Of a stretch of 64,000 nt of DNA, positions 9,753 to 21,438 are shown piece by piece. Every line of letters begins with the position of its first letter. Positions within the stretch are counted from its first letter, which is position 1. The notes under the pieces are model-generated. The model was not told where the DNA came from and did not search any database. It saw only the letters and a list, made by a program, of their open reading frames with translations. Source of the DNA: Winogradskyella eximia (GTDB lineage: Bacteria; Bacteroidota; Bacteroidia; Flavobacteriales; Flavobacteriaceae); NCBI RefSeq assembly GCF_003386165.1, contig NZ_QRDV01000009.1, forward strand, positions 1-64,000, written 5' to 3'. The translations under genes and the position numbers were made by a program.

Positions 9753-12700
9753 TTAAGCTTCTTCACCGTCTTCTTTTGCTTTTTTCTTTAGGGCTTCTGT
9801 TGCGTTACCTTTCTTAGCAGTATCGTACATAATTGGTGTTGCAATAAATACTGAAGAATATGTACCAACAATTACACCAACGATTAATGCAAATAATAAA
9901 TCTTTAAGAGAATCTGCACCAAATAAGAACATCGCTAATAATACAACTAAAGTTGTTAAAGATGTATTTAATGTTCTACTAATAGTACTGTTTATAGAAC
10001 GATTAATAGTTGTATCAAATTTCCAACCTAAGTTTTCGTTAAAGTATTCTCTAATTCTATCAAATACAACAACAGTATCATTAAGCGAGTAACCAATAAC
10101 CGTTAAGATTGCCGCAATGAACGTTTGATCAACTTCCATGCTAAATGGCATAAATCTCCATGTTAATGAGTAGATACCTAACACGATTAAAACATCATGA
10201 AAAACAGCTGCTACTGCACCAAGAGAAAATTGCCACTTTTTAAATCTTAATAAGATATATAAAAATACAACCACTAACGATCCTAAAATCGCCCAAATTG
10301 AAGATTTTTTAATATCATCTGCAATAGTTGGACTTACTTTACTAGATAACATCTTACCAATTTTCTTGTCTCCTGAACCATCTAAAAACTCAGCATATGT
10401 CATTCCTTCTGGAAGGTATTTTTGAAGTGTTGTAAACAACATAGATTGTACTTTTTCATCAGCTTCAGTAGAACTATCCTCAACCAAATACTTAGTAGAA
10501 ATCTTTAATTGGTTTGGACCACCAATAGTTTTAACTTCTGCACTTTCAAATACTGTGTGAAGGTCGCTCTTAACTTCCTCAACACTCATATCCTGATCAA
10601 AACGTACTTGGTACGTTCGTCCACCAACAAAATCAATCCCTTGATCTAATCCTGTTGTAAAAAGCGAACCTAAACTCGCTAAAATTAACGCTCCAGAAAT
10701 GATATAAGCCATCTTACGTTTCTTTAAGAAATCAATATTTACATTGGTAAATAAGTTCTTAGTTAAACTTGTAGAGAAATCTAATTTACCACCTCTATTT
10801 ATATACCAATCAACTAATAAACGTGTTATAAAAATTGCAGTAAATAATGATGTTAAAATACCAATGATTAAAGTTGTTGCGAAACCTTTGATTGGACCAG
10901 TACCAAATACAAATAATATTAAAGCGGTTAAACCGGTTGTAATATTGGCATCTAAAATTGAAGATAAAGCGTTAGAGAAACCATCTTTTATAGATTCTTT
11001 TTGCGATTTACCTTTTGCTATTTCTTCTTTTATACGTTCAAAAATAAGTACGTTAGCATCGACTGAAATACCAATCGTTAATACAATACCTGCAATACCA
11101 GGTAATGTAAGCACAGCACCTAAACTTGCTAATACACCAAAGATTAATAAGATGTTTAATAATAATGCGATATCTGCAAATCCACCAGATTTTCCGTAGT
11201 AAAATATCATCCAAAGCAATACAAATGCTAAAGCAATAATAAATGATTTCATACCACTATCAATAGCTTCTTGTCCTAATGAAGGTCCAACCTCATCTGC
11301 TTGTACAATTTGAGCAGAAGCAGGTAATTTACCAGCTCTTAAAACGTTTGCTAAATCGACAGCTTCTGTTAATGAAAATGCTCCAGATATTTGAGAGTTT
11401 CCTCCAGCAATTGGGCCAGAAGATACACTTGGTGCAGAATACACTATATTATCTAATACGATAGCAATATAACCTTGAGTTTCATAAGCCTTTTTGGTCA
11501 TTTCCTCCCAAATCTTAGCACCTTTAGCATTCATTTGCATGCTTACTGCTGGTCTACTAACTTGATCGTAATCTTGTCTTGCATCTGTAATTACAGCTCC
11601 ACTTAATTCTGGTTCATTGTCTCTATTACCTTTAACAGCATAAAGCTCTGAAAACTCAGAATCCTCATTCTGAATTCCCCAAACAAATCTTACGTAACGC
11701 ATTTCTGCAGGTAAAGACGCTCTGTTTTTTGGTGCATTTAAATGCGCCATAACTTTTTCTTTGTCTTTAGCTAAGAACATACCAACAACAGAACCACCAT
11801 TTCCATAACCTTGAATACCTAAAGGATTGATATCTGCTACGTTTGTAGAATCTGTTTCTATCTGACCTGTTAACTCATCAATAGCACTAGAAGTTTCATC
11901 CTGAACCTCAGCTGCATCTACAACCTCTTCCTTCGTTTCTTCTTTTGCTTCTTTCTTTTTATTTTCTTCAATCAATTTTTGGTTAACTTCCATTAAATAT
12001 GGTAAAACTTCTTGAGTCTTATACGTCTCCCAAAACTGTAATTGTGCTGTCTTAGTTACTAAATCTTTAACACGCTCAATATCTTTAGCTCCTGGTAATT
12101 CTAAAAGAATACGACCTGAGTTCCCTAAACGTTGAATGTTTGGAGATGTTACACCAAACTTATCAATACGCTTACGTAATACTTCGAAAGCAGAAACAAT
12201 AGATTCGTCAATTTTTGTTTCAATAATACTTTTAACTTCGTTATCTGACATATCGAATTTAATCTCATCACTTAACGTTCTATTAGCAAAAATATCTGGA
12301 GATGCTAATTTTGTAACACCTTTAATAGCGTCAAATGCCGTAAAGAACGATTGTAAATATGAATCTTGTGAATCTTTTTGTAATTCTTCAGCATCATCTA
12401 GAGCCTTATTAAAAATAGGATCTTTACTATTATTTGCTAAACCTTTTAAAATGTCTCTTACTGAAATTTGAAGAATAACATTAATACCTCCTTTAAGGTC
12501 TAAACCAAGGTTCATGGCATTATTTTCTACTTCAGTATAAGAGTATTTTGCAAAACCTAAGTTGTAAACGTCAATAGATTCAAACTTATCTCCTACTTTA
12601 ATTTTAGAAGTTTTTAATGAATCTAAGTAACGAATCTCCTCTATGTTTCGTTTAGTTTGATAATCGTCTTCTGTTTCTGCGTACTTAGCTATAGCCGCTT

Positions 12701-12809
12701 GCTCAGCCGTATCTTCAATTTGATTCGCTTTAAACGTAAATGATAATTGGTAAATACTTACCAAACCAAATAAAAGCGCAAAAAGCTTAATTATTCCTTT
12801 GTTTTGCAT
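9753..12809 (-). CDS. secDF: Protein translocase subunit SecDF (fused)
   Basis: This 1018-aa fusion of SecD and SecF is the form typical of Bacteroidota. It uses proton motive force to pull proteins out of SecYEG on the periplasmic side. The SecD half has GLDLKGGINVILQ, the P1 segment EVLRKRIDKFGVTSPNIQRL, an acidic/Lys-rich insert (about residues 285-320), and the membrane block DANVLIFERIKEE. The SecF half starts near residue 690 with GLDQGIDFVGGRTYQVRF and contains YSLNDTVVVFDRIRE. A -7 box lies 60 nt upstream, and the leader contains a 12-bp A/T tandem repeat. The gene directly upstream (12986-13597) resembles part of the SecD periplasmic domain. Confidence 0.98.
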   Translation of the reverse strand: MQNKGIIKLFALLFGLVSIYQLSFTFKANQIEDTAEQAAIAKYAETEDDYQTKRNIEEIRYLDSLKTSKIKVGDKFESIDVYNLGFAKYSYTEVENNAMNLGLDLKGGINVILQISVRDILKGLANNSKDPIFNKALDDAEELQKDSQDSYLQSFFTAFDAIKGVTKLASPDIFANRTLSDEIKFDMSDNEVKSIIETKIDESIVSAFEVLRKRIDKFGVTSPNIQRLGNSGRILLELPGAKDIERVKDLVTKTAQLQFWETYKTQEVLPYLMEVNQKLIEENKKKEAKEETKEEVVDAAEVQDETSSAIDELTGQIETDSTNVADINPLGIQGYGNGGSVVGMFLAKDKEKVMAHLNAPKNRASLPAEMRYVRFVWGIQNEDSEFSELYAVKGNRDNEPELSGAVITDARQDYDQVSRPAVSMQMNAKGAKIWEEMTKKAYETQGYIAIVLDNIVYSAPSVSSGPIAGGNSQISGAFSLTEAVDLANVLRAGKLPASAQIVQADEVGPSLGQEAIDSGMKSFIIALAFVLLWMIFYYGKSGGFADIALLLNILLIFGVLASLGAVLTLPGIAGIVLTIGISVDANVLIFERIKEEIAKGKSQKESIKDGFSNALSSILDANITTGLTALILFVFGTGPIKGFATTLIIGILTSLFTAIFITRLLVDWYINRGGKLDFSTSLTKNLFTNVNIDFLKKRKMAYIISGALILASLGSLFTTGLDQGIDFVGGRTYQVRFDQDMSVEEVKSDLHTVFESAEVKTIGGPNQLKISTKYLVEDSSTEADEKVQSMLFTTLQKYLPEGMTYAEFLDGSGDKKIGKMLSSKVSPTIADDIKKSSIWAILGSLVVVFLYILLRFKKWQFSLGAVAAVFHDVLIVLGIYSLTWRFMPFSMEVDQTFIAAILTVIGYSLNDTVVVFDRIREYFNENLGWKFDTTINRSINSTISRTLNTSLTTLVVLLAMFLFGADSLKDLLFALIVGVIVGTYSSVFIATPIMYDTAKKGNATEALKKKAKEDGEEA

Positions 12810-12837
12810 TGTAATTGTTTATTTAATATCGAATTTT

Positions 12838-12861
12838 AATTATAATTTTAATTATAATTTT
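12838..12861. repeat. Two tandem copies of a 12-bp A/T repeat in the secDF leader
   Basis: AATTATAATTTT occurs twice head to tail within the predicted 5' leader of secDF. It may only reflect AT-rich slippage, or it may help keep the leader unstructured. Confidence 0.6.
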
Positions 12862-12868
12862 CTGGGCG

Positions 12869-12876
12869 CAAATATA
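12869..12876 (-). promoter_or_regulatory. -7 promoter box of secDF (TAnnTTTG)
   Basis: TATATTTG on the minus strand matches the Bacteroidetes -7 consensus exactly, about 60 nt before the secDF ATG. It gives secDF its own promoter, separate from the upstream small gene. Confidence 0.6.
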
Positions 12877-12985
12877 GCCTTTACACCAAAACCCGACAAT
12901 GTTTTTTATGAATTAGATTTTGATCTTTTTAGAGATAAAAAAGACCTTTTATGAAGTTCGAATTATTCCAAATTGAATAATCCAA

Positions 12986-13597
12986 TTATGAAATTGGTCC
13001 TGCTCTGACTTCAGGAATTTCGTAAGAAAGTTGGTTTATAGCATTTACAACCGTATTATTAGCGGCAACTGCCACATTTACTATGCTATTGACTGGTTTT
13101 ACACTAAACGGCTTACCAGAATAATTTACTTGAAGTTGATTAGAATGATCCGTTTTTTGATTGACTTCAGTTACTTGAGTACCTTCAAAATCCCAATTAA
13201 AATCAGTACCTGACTTAATTTCTGAAATATTGAGTTCGTAATCATTTGCCTCTCTTTCTTTAGGTAAATTATCTGACTGTTGTTGAGAAGCTTGGTAAGC
13301 TATATCAAAATCGTCACCCTTAAAAAGTACATCTTGAATGTGTGAAACATCGGAATCGCTATGATAGGTAATTCTAAGTTGGCCGTCTCTATTTTGACCA
13401 ATCTGAATATGAGTAACACCTATACTTTGTAATTTGTATTGAATAGATTCAATAGCTTCTTCAGAGTCTTCTAAAGAAACTGATTTATCCAAAAACTGAA
13501 CTACAATCTGCTGATTAGGTACCGTTTTTTGATCCATAATCGTTCCTAAAAACGCTAAGACCACAACTAATATCCCTAAATGTAATTTAGTTTTCAT
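12986..13597 (-). CDS. Small exported protein resembling the SecD periplasmic P1 repeat
   Basis: The 203-aa protein has one N-terminal hydrophobic segment (LHLGILVVVLAFLGTI), probably a signal anchor or uncleaved signal peptide, and an otherwise soluble body. Residues 49-101 line up by eye with a SecD segment in the neighbouring SecDF. KLQSIGVTHIQIGQNRDGQL corresponds to RIDKFGVTSPNIQRLGNSGR, followed by matching DV..IQDVL / DIERVKDLV. The similarity is low but in register. The gene is upstream of secDF in the same direction. A -7 box ends 4 nt before the ATG, which suggests a leaderless mRNA. A role assisting Sec export is an inference; no function is known to me. Confidence 0.8.
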   Translation of the reverse strand: MKTKLHLGILVVVLAFLGTIMDQKTVPNQQIVVQFLDKSVSLEDSEEAIESIQYKLQSIGVTHIQIGQNRDGQLRITYHSDSDVSHIQDVLFKGDDFDIAYQASQQQSDNLPKEREANDYELNISEIKSGTDFNWDFEGTQVTEVNQKTDHSNQLQVNYSGKPFSVKPVNSIVNVAVAANNTVVNAINQLSYEIPEVRAGPIS

Positions 13598-13601
13598 GCG
13601 C

Positions 13602-13609
13602 CAAATATA
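13602..13609 (-). promoter_or_regulatory. -7 promoter box abutting the start of the SecD-like small gene
   Basis: TATATTTG (minus strand) lies only 4 nt before the ATG at 13597. If it is the -7 element, transcription would start at or very near the start codon. Confidence 0.55.
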
Positions 13610-13691
13610 AGTAAAAAAACAAAGGTTTTTCTATATGAATTTGAATTGTAAACTTTTAATCCTCAACCTTCGAAATTATAAATGGATTAAT

Positions 13692-14789
13692 TTAATTCTT
13701 TTTTAAATCCTTAGATGGTTTTTTACCATAACCAATGAGATAAAATGAATAATTAGGAAATAGCCTATTAACACCTATAGCAACAATCATACTCATCCCT
13801 AACATAAGCAAGATAATTACAATATAAGATAACAACGTATAGCCTTCAAAACTTAAATTATAATAGTTTTTTATTGTTAAAATAAGCTTTAAAACATAAA
13901 CATGTAAAAAATAAATAGCGAAACTTGTATTTGCTAAACTGTTTATAATAGTACTTCTCACATGTTCAAATCGATGTAACCACACCATAAAAAATAAGCA
14001 CATAAAAACCATTTTAAATACTATTAAATCTACACCATTGTAGGCCAAAAATTGATTTTTGTAAAGACCTAAAACACCATTATTTGTCTGTAAAACAACA
14101 AAGCCTAAGGCAATGATTAAGAGGTAAACATCTTTACCTTTTAATAGTTTATAAATTCTATCCTTATGCATGGCACACATTATTCCCATTAAATATAATG
14201 GTGTAAAATAAATCGTAGATTGAACAGCTTGAAATAAAAACGTTCGGGTATAAGGTCTTTGCACAACTGAAGCAATTATTAAGAGTACACCAAATATGAT
14301 GAGTTGCTGTTTGAATTTAAGTTTAATAAACTTTACATGCAGTGGTGACATTAGCGTCATAATAATCACAAAAGGGATGTACCAATATGCCGTAATATGA
14401 GCTCCTGTAATGACATATTTAAATATTGAAATTATATACCAAAACCAGCTATTATATGCTGCTAAATTAGAATTATCCCAATACATCGGCATAATAATTA
14501 AACTAACAACAATTGGTAATATTGATAAAACCAAGTATGGCTTTAAAAATCTATTTACGCGTCCTCTAACAAAAGTTGAGTACTTATACCTCTTATATAA
14601 TACGAGATAAAACACAAAGCCAGAGATAAAAGAAAAATTTAAAGTTGCTCCACTAATTACATTGAAAAAAAATTGATTGATGTAAGTATCTAGTTTTAGA
14701 CCAGCTACAAATTGGGCATGTATCGCAACAATAAATACAATAGCTAGGGCTCTGTAGTGGTTTATAGAATTTAAATACTTCATTATCAA
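13692..14789 (-). CDS. Membrane acyltransferase, acyltransferase-3/OafA-like family
   Basis: The 365-aa protein has about ten predicted membrane helices. It begins with NHYRALAIVFIVAIHAQF, which has the family pattern of a first helix carrying an Arg then a His (R..A...V...H). SFISGFVFYLVLYKR and YWYIPFVIIMTLMSPLH also fit. This family O-acylates extracytoplasmic glycans, lipids or peptidoglycan, but the acceptor cannot be told here. There is no glycan gene cluster nearby. The start may be the first or third residue (MIM). Confidence 0.88.
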   Translation of the reverse strand: MIMKYLNSINHYRALAIVFIVAIHAQFVAGLKLDTYINQFFFNVISGATLNFSFISGFVFYLVLYKRYKYSTFVRGRVNRFLKPYLVLSILPIVVSLIIMPMYWDNSNLAAYNSWFWYIISIFKYVITGAHITAYWYIPFVIIMTLMSPLHVKFIKLKFKQQLIIFGVLLIIASVVQRPYTRTFLFQAVQSTIYFTPLYLMGIMCAMHKDRIYKLLKGKDVYLLIIALGFVVLQTNNGVLGLYKNQFLAYNGVDLIVFKMVFMCLFFMVWLHRFEHVRSTIINSLANTSFAIYFLHVYVLKLILTIKNYYNLSFEGYTLLSYIVIILLMLGMSMIVAIGVNRLFPNYSFYLIGYGKKPSKDLKKN

Positions 14790-14901
14790 CAGCGTAGGTT
14801 GTTTAAAAAGTTAAATATAAAAGTGCCATAACGACTAATTTAAAGGCACATTTATAATTAATCTAAAATTATCATTTTAAAGGTCATTAATCTTAATAAA
14901 A

Positions 14902-14929
14902 AAAGAGGATTGCACCAACAATCCTCTTT
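14902..14929 (-). terminator. mdh terminator hairpin
   Basis: An 11-bp perfect stem (AAAGAGGATTG / CAATCCTCTTT) with a 6-nt loop lies 21 nt past the mdh stop, with an A/T run on either side. Confidence 0.88.
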
Positions 14930-14950
14930 CTTATTCTAAAAAAATAATTC

Positions 14951-15877
14951 TTATAATTCTAATAAATTATTAGTCTTCTTAACACCTTCTGCACTTGCTT
15001 TCATGTGTTCTTTCTCTGCATCACTTAATGATACATCTACAATCTTCTCGATGCCGTTTCTACCTAAAATTACTGGTACACCAATACATAAGTCGCTTAA
15101 ACCATATTCACCATCTAATAAAGTAGAACATGGGAATATTTTCTTTTGGTCGCAAGCAATAGCCTGCACTAACCCACTTACTGCTGCTCCTGGAGCATAC
15201 CAAGCAGATGTTCCTAAAAGTTTTGTTAATGTTGCTCCTCCTACTTTAGTATCTTCTGCTACCTGATTTAAACGGTCTTCAGACAAAAATTCAGATACTT
15301 TAATACTGTTTCTTGTTGCATGAGAAATTAATGGTACCATACCTGTATCACTATGTCCACCAATCACCATTCCGTCCACATCACTAATTGGTGCTTCTAA
15401 TGCTTCTGCTAATCTATATTTAAAACGTGCAGAATCTAAAGCTCCACCCATTCCAATAATTCTATGTTTTGGTAAACCTGTTGTTTTGTGCACCAAATAT
15501 GTCATGGTATCCATTGGGTTGCTCACTACAATAATTATAGTGTTTGGAGAGTGCTCAACTAAACTAGAAGATACTGTTTTTACAATACCAGCGTTAATTC
15601 CTATTAATTCTTCACGTGTCATTCCTGGTTTACGAGGAATACCTGAAGTTATTACACAAATATCACTATTTGCTGTTTTTGCATAATCGTTAGTGCTTCC
15701 TGTAATTTTAGTATCAAATCCATTTAAGGATGCACACTGCATTAAATCCATTGCTTTCCCTTCTGCATAACCTTCTTTAATATCTAAGATTACAACTTCT
15801 GAAGCAAAGTTTTTAATTGCTATATACTCTGCACAACTTGCGCCTACTGCACCTGCGCCTACTACGGTTACTTTCAT
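14951..15877 (-). CDS. mdh: Malate dehydrogenase
   Basis: The enzyme interconverts malate and oxaloacetate with NAD in the TCA cycle. The 308-aa protein has the Rossmann motif VVGAGAVGAS at the N-terminus, the substrate loop IPRKPGMTREEL with the Arg residues of LDH-like MDHs, VSNPMDTMTYL, and the catalytic His in GGHSDTGMVP. Length and motifs fit the LDH-type MDH found in Bacteroidota. A -7 box lies 38 nt upstream and a strong hairpin follows, so it is probably monocistronic. Confidence 0.97.
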   Translation of the reverse strand: MKVTVVGAGAVGASCAEYIAIKNFASEVVILDIKEGYAEGKAMDLMQCASLNGFDTKITGSTNDYAKTANSDICVITSGIPRKPGMTREELIGINAGIVKTVSSSLVEHSPNTIIIVVSNPMDTMTYLVHKTTGLPKHRIIGMGGALDSARFKYRLAEALEAPISDVDGMVIGGHSDTGMVPLISHATRNSIKVSEFLSEDRLNQVAEDTKVGGATLTKLLGTSAWYAPGAAVSGLVQAIACDQKKIFPCSTLLDGEYGLSDLCIGVPVILGRNGIEKIVDVSLSDAEKEHMKASAEGVKKTNNLLEL

Positions 15878-15915
15878 ATCTATTTTATTTTTTATCCGTT
15901 AAATAATTTAGTATA

Positions 15916-15923
15916 CAAATTTA
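15916..15923 (-). promoter_or_regulatory. -7 promoter box of mdh (TAnnTTTG)
   Basis: TAAATTTG on the minus strand matches the -7 consensus, 38 nt before the mdh ATG. Confidence 0.55.
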
Positions 15924-15971
15924 AGGTTTTAGGTTTTAATTTCCATGACATTAATCATACTATTAAAATAA

Positions 15972-16003
15972 AAAAAAGAGCAATCAGATGATTGCTCTTT
16001 TTT
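15972..16003 (-). terminator. Terminator hairpin of the DUF6588 gene
   Basis: A 14-bp perfect stem (AAAAAAGAGCAATC / GATTGCTCTTTTTT) with a 4-nt loop lies 19 nt past the stop codon of the 16022-17074 gene. Confidence 0.9.
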
Positions 16004-16021
16004 AAACATTATAACTATTAC

Positions 16022-17074
16022 TTATCTAACACTGAAAGCAATACCAACAGTTGCTGTATTATAGTTTTGAAACGTATAATCTGCAAATATTTTAAAAATG
16101 CTTAGATTTAATCGCATGCCTAATGTTGCTCGCATTCCATTAGCTTCAAAGTCTAAATTTACTGGGTCAGTAATATTTACGTCTTCTGGCAATCCGGCAG
16201 GATTTCCGTTTTCATCCTCAATATCATACGTTAATATATAATCCCCTTTCATTTTAGCTGTTGTTTTTCCGCTATTATAACCAGCACTCCCGTAAATAGT
16301 CAAGAATTTAAAATCTAATGACGCTAATGCTTGAACGGTCCAAGTATTCATCTTAAATTCTGCTTCTCCATTAATAACTTGTACATTATCTGATGCATCT
16401 TGGTCGTCCATATCATAGGTAACACTCATATTTGTAAATGCACCCAATACTGAAACACTTAATGGAGACTTATCTATTATGCCTAAATACTGTGTTAAGT
16501 CGTGTTGTAAACCAAATCCTAGTAATTTCGCCTCAACGTCATCATAGCGTTGTGTCGGCACAAAACGTGCTTTAATATCCGTTTTAAATGGTAAGCCAAA
16601 ACCAATCTGAACTACTGGAGCAGGCACAGCATTTACTGGTAAATCTTCTGTAATACCCCCTGGCATAGTAAAACTCACAACTCTGTATGTTCCGTTACCA
16701 TTTTCATTAGGGATTTTCACATTAACCATCACTTCTGAATCGTCTTCACTCATTACGGTTTGTAATTCTGTTTCATTATTAGCTAATGTTAAATATGAAT
16801 AATCACTTGGCACAAAAGCAAAAGCCTTAGCTTTATCTGGAACTAGTGAAGCGTTTACTCCTATGGTTAAATCAAATCCAAATTTCTTATGAACTTTGGC
16901 CGTTGTTGCCCAACTACCATTCATACTATACATTAAACCTTCCATTGCAGGTTTTAAATAGTTTTGAGATAACAAACTAGCATCGTCTGCTGCCAAAAGA
17001 ATAGTCTCTAAATCCTGAGCTTTAGCGAATTGAAAACTTACAATTAAAAGAATTGAAGCGATTAAATTTTTCAT
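16022..17074 (-). CDS. DUF6588-like outer-membrane/periplasmic protein
   Basis: I place the start at the internal ATG at 17074, giving 350 aa, because it opens directly with a signal peptide (MKNLIASILLIVSFQF, cleavage near AKAQ). The longer reading frame adds 18 residues with no sense. The mature part has LKPAMEGLMYSMNGSWATTAKV near the N-terminus and many alternating strands. It ends in a short amphipathic strand with a terminal aromatic-rich pattern (FADYTFQNYNTATVGIAFSVR), which suggests a beta-barrel. It matches what I recall of the DUF6588 family. Function unknown. A hairpin terminator follows. Confidence 0.82.
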   Translation of the reverse strand: MKNLIASILLIVSFQFAKAQDLETILLAADDASLLSQNYLKPAMEGLMYSMNGSWATTAKVHKKFGFDLTIGVNASLVPDKAKAFAFVPSDYSYLTLANNETELQTVMSEDDSEVMVNVKIPNENGNGTYRVVSFTMPGGITEDLPVNAVPAPVVQIGFGLPFKTDIKARFVPTQRYDDVEAKLLGFGLQHDLTQYLGIIDKSPLSVSVLGAFTNMSVTYDMDDQDASDNVQVINGEAEFKMNTWTVQALASLDFKFLTIYGSAGYNSGKTTAKMKGDYILTYDIEDENGNPAGLPEDVNITDPVNLDFEANGMRATLGMRLNLSIFKIFADYTFQNYNTATVGIAFSVR

Positions 17075-17190
17075 ATATCTTGGTTTTAGTTTGCCGTAAA
17101 CATATAAAATTAAATTGAAAAACAACACTTAATCGTTTATTTTTGCGTTTTAACGACCCTGTATTGTAGTTAAAAACAGCTTAAAACAAA

Positions 17191-17214
17191 AAAACACCCA
17201 ATTATGGGTGTTTT
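17191..17214 (-). terminator. gyrB terminator hairpin
   Basis: A 10-bp perfect stem (AAAACACCCA / TGGGTGTTTT) with a 4-nt ATTA loop lies about 45 nt past the gyrB stop. Confidence 0.88.
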
Positions 17215-17260
17215 AATAACTGAAATATATACTTCAGATTTGTATTTGATAGACTAGCAA

Positions 17261-19234
<1,974 letters not shown>

Positions 19235-19280
19235 TTATCGCATAAAAAAATGACACAAGTGCATCATTTTTGAATACTAA

Positions 19281-19288
19281 CAAATATA
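19281..19288 (-). promoter_or_regulatory. -7 promoter box of gyrB (TAnnTTTG)
   Basis: TATATTTG on the minus strand matches the -7 consensus exactly, about 70 nt before the gyrB ATG. Confidence 0.6.
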
Positions 19289-19442
19289 AGGATTATTAAA
19301 GGTTTTTAAAAGCATTTTACGCATTACGTACAAAAATTATCAACATTTGTTAATTATTAAAAAAGTGTCTTAAATCGCTCAAAAAAGGCCTTAAAATCGA
19401 TTTTACAAAATTAAACTTAGCATAAGCGCAAGAGTAAAACAC

Positions 19443-19466
19443 AAAATCTCGCAAATGCGAGATTTT
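19443..19466 (-). terminator. asnB terminator hairpin
   Basis: An 11-bp perfect stem (AAAATCTCGCA / TGCGAGATTTT) with a 2-nt minimal loop (larger in practice) lies about 50 nt past the asnB stop. Confidence 0.85.
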
Positions 19467-19517
19467 GAGATTAAAATTTATATTAAATAGACCTACAAAA
19501 GTCAATTTATGGTCATT

Positions 19518-21182
19518 TTAGTACGCTTTTGCATGCACATTAGCAATTGCTCTACCAGATGGGTCATTCATATTTTTAAATGCCTCATCCCATTCTAAAG
19601 CGGTTGCAGTACTGCATGCAACACTAGCTTCTTGCGGTACACTTAATGCTGCTGCATCACTTGGAAAATGACCTTCAAAAATACTTCTGTAATAATATTC
19701 TTCTTTGTTTAGAGGTGTATTAATTGGAAAACGGAATGATGCATTTTGTATTTGCTCATCTGTCACTTCTTTTTCAACTAGCTCTTTTAAGGTATCAATC
19801 CAGCTGTAACCTACTCCATCAGAAAATTGTTCTTTCTGTCTCCATGCTACGCTTTCTGGTATCATGTCTTCAAATGCTTTACGAACGACCCATTTTTCCA
19901 TGCGCTCTCCGTTGATCATTTTATCTTTTGGGTTGATGCGCATAGCGACATCCATAAATTCTTTATCTAAGAATGGTACACGACCTTCAATTCCCCAAGC
20001 TGCTAAACTTTTGTTTGCTCTTAAGCAATCGTACATGTGTAACTTATCTAATTTACGAACTGTTTCTTCATGAAATTCTTGTGCACTTGGCGCTTTATGA
20101 AAGTATAAATACCCACCAAATAATTCATCGGCACCTTCTCCAGATAACACCATTTTAATTCCCATGGATTTAATAACTCTCGCCATTAAATACATTGGAG
20201 TTGACGAACGAATCGTCGTAATATCATAAGTTTCAATATTATAAATAACATCTTTAATAGCATCTAAACCTTCTTGGATGGTGAATTTAATTTCATGATG
20301 AACTGTACCAATATGGTCTGCTACTTTTTTAGCTGCTGCCAAATCTGGCGAACCTTCTAGTCCAACTGAAAACGAGTGTAATTGAGGATACCACGCTTTT
20401 TCTTTATCATCTGCTTCGATACGTCTTTCAGAATATTTTTTAGCAATGGCAGACGTTACCGAAGAGTCTAAACCACCAGATAATAATACTCCATAAGGTA
20501 CATCACTCATTAGCTGTCTATGCACAGCATCTTCTAAGGCTTGTTTTACTTCTGCAATACTTGTTTCGTTATCTTTTACAGCTTCATACTCTGTCCAATC
20601 GCGTTTGTACCATTTAACAAATTCGCCGTCTTTGCTAGACATGTAATGTCCTGGAGGAAATAATTCTATTTTAGTACAAATACCTTCTAATGCTTTTAAT
20701 TCTGAAGCCACATAGAATGTTCCGTTTTTATCCCATCCTATATATAAAGGAATAATTCCCATATGATCTCTAGCAATGAAATACTCATCTTTTTCTACAT
20801 CGTAAATAGCAAAACCGAAAATACCGTTCATATCATCTACAAAGTCCACCCCTTTTTCTTGGTATAAAGCTAAAATTACTTCACAGTCACTTTGGGTTTG
20901 AAAATCGTACTTACCTTCAAATTGTTTTCTTATAGCTCTATGGTTATAGATTTCTCCATTGGCTGCAAGAATTAGTTTTTTATCAGGACTTAATAACGGT
21001 TGTTTTCCCGAGGCAGGATCTACAATAGCCAAACGCTCATGCGCCATAATTACTTTATCATCACTATAAATTCCGCTCCAGTCTGGTCCACGATGACGAA
21101 TGGTTTTTGCCATCTCTAATACCTGAGGTCTTAAATCTTCAACTTTTTGTTTTATATCGAACGCACATACAATTCCGCACAT
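19518..21182 (-). CDS. asnB: Asparagine synthase, glutamine-hydrolysing (type B)
   Basis: AsnB makes asparagine from aspartate, ATP and glutamine. The 554-aa protein begins MCGIVCAFD, leaving the catalytic Cys2 at the N-terminus after Met removal, and continues with the class II glutaminase domain (RHRGPDWSG, ANGEIYNH). The synthetase domain has the PP-loop LLSGGLDSSVTSAIA and LSGEGADELFGGY. Length is typical of bacterial AsnB. The C-terminus ends ANVHAKAY. A hairpin terminator follows. Confidence 0.97.
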   Translation of the reverse strand: MCGIVCAFDIKQKVEDLRPQVLEMAKTIRHRGPDWSGIYSDDKVIMAHERLAIVDPASGKQPLLSPDKKLILAANGEIYNHRAIRKQFEGKYDFQTQSDCEVILALYQEKGVDFVDDMNGIFGFAIYDVEKDEYFIARDHMGIIPLYIGWDKNGTFYVASELKALEGICTKIELFPPGHYMSSKDGEFVKWYKRDWTEYEAVKDNETSIAEVKQALEDAVHRQLMSDVPYGVLLSGGLDSSVTSAIAKKYSERRIEADDKEKAWYPQLHSFSVGLEGSPDLAAAKKVADHIGTVHHEIKFTIQEGLDAIKDVIYNIETYDITTIRSSTPMYLMARVIKSMGIKMVLSGEGADELFGGYLYFHKAPSAQEFHEETVRKLDKLHMYDCLRANKSLAAWGIEGRVPFLDKEFMDVAMRINPKDKMINGERMEKWVVRKAFEDMIPESVAWRQKEQFSDGVGYSWIDTLKELVEKEVTDEQIQNASFRFPINTPLNKEEYYYRSIFEGHFPSDAAALSVPQEASVACSTATALEWDEAFKNMNDPSGRAIANVHAKAY

Positions 21183-21438
21183 AACTTTTATCTTTTTAAT
21201 CAGGCTTTAATAAACCTTACATTATTAATTAGAGGACAAATATGAATTTAAACTTTCATATTAAAAACATAAAAAACAATAATGGTTACGATTTAAAACA
21301 AAAAATCAAAAAAACGAACCATATTAAAACTAACTTATCCTTAAATAAATAGTTTATCTGTTAATCTGTAAATTTTAGTATTTCCTAACGACTGAGCGCA
21401 CAGAATAAACTCTATTTTTAACCCAACAAAAAACAATA

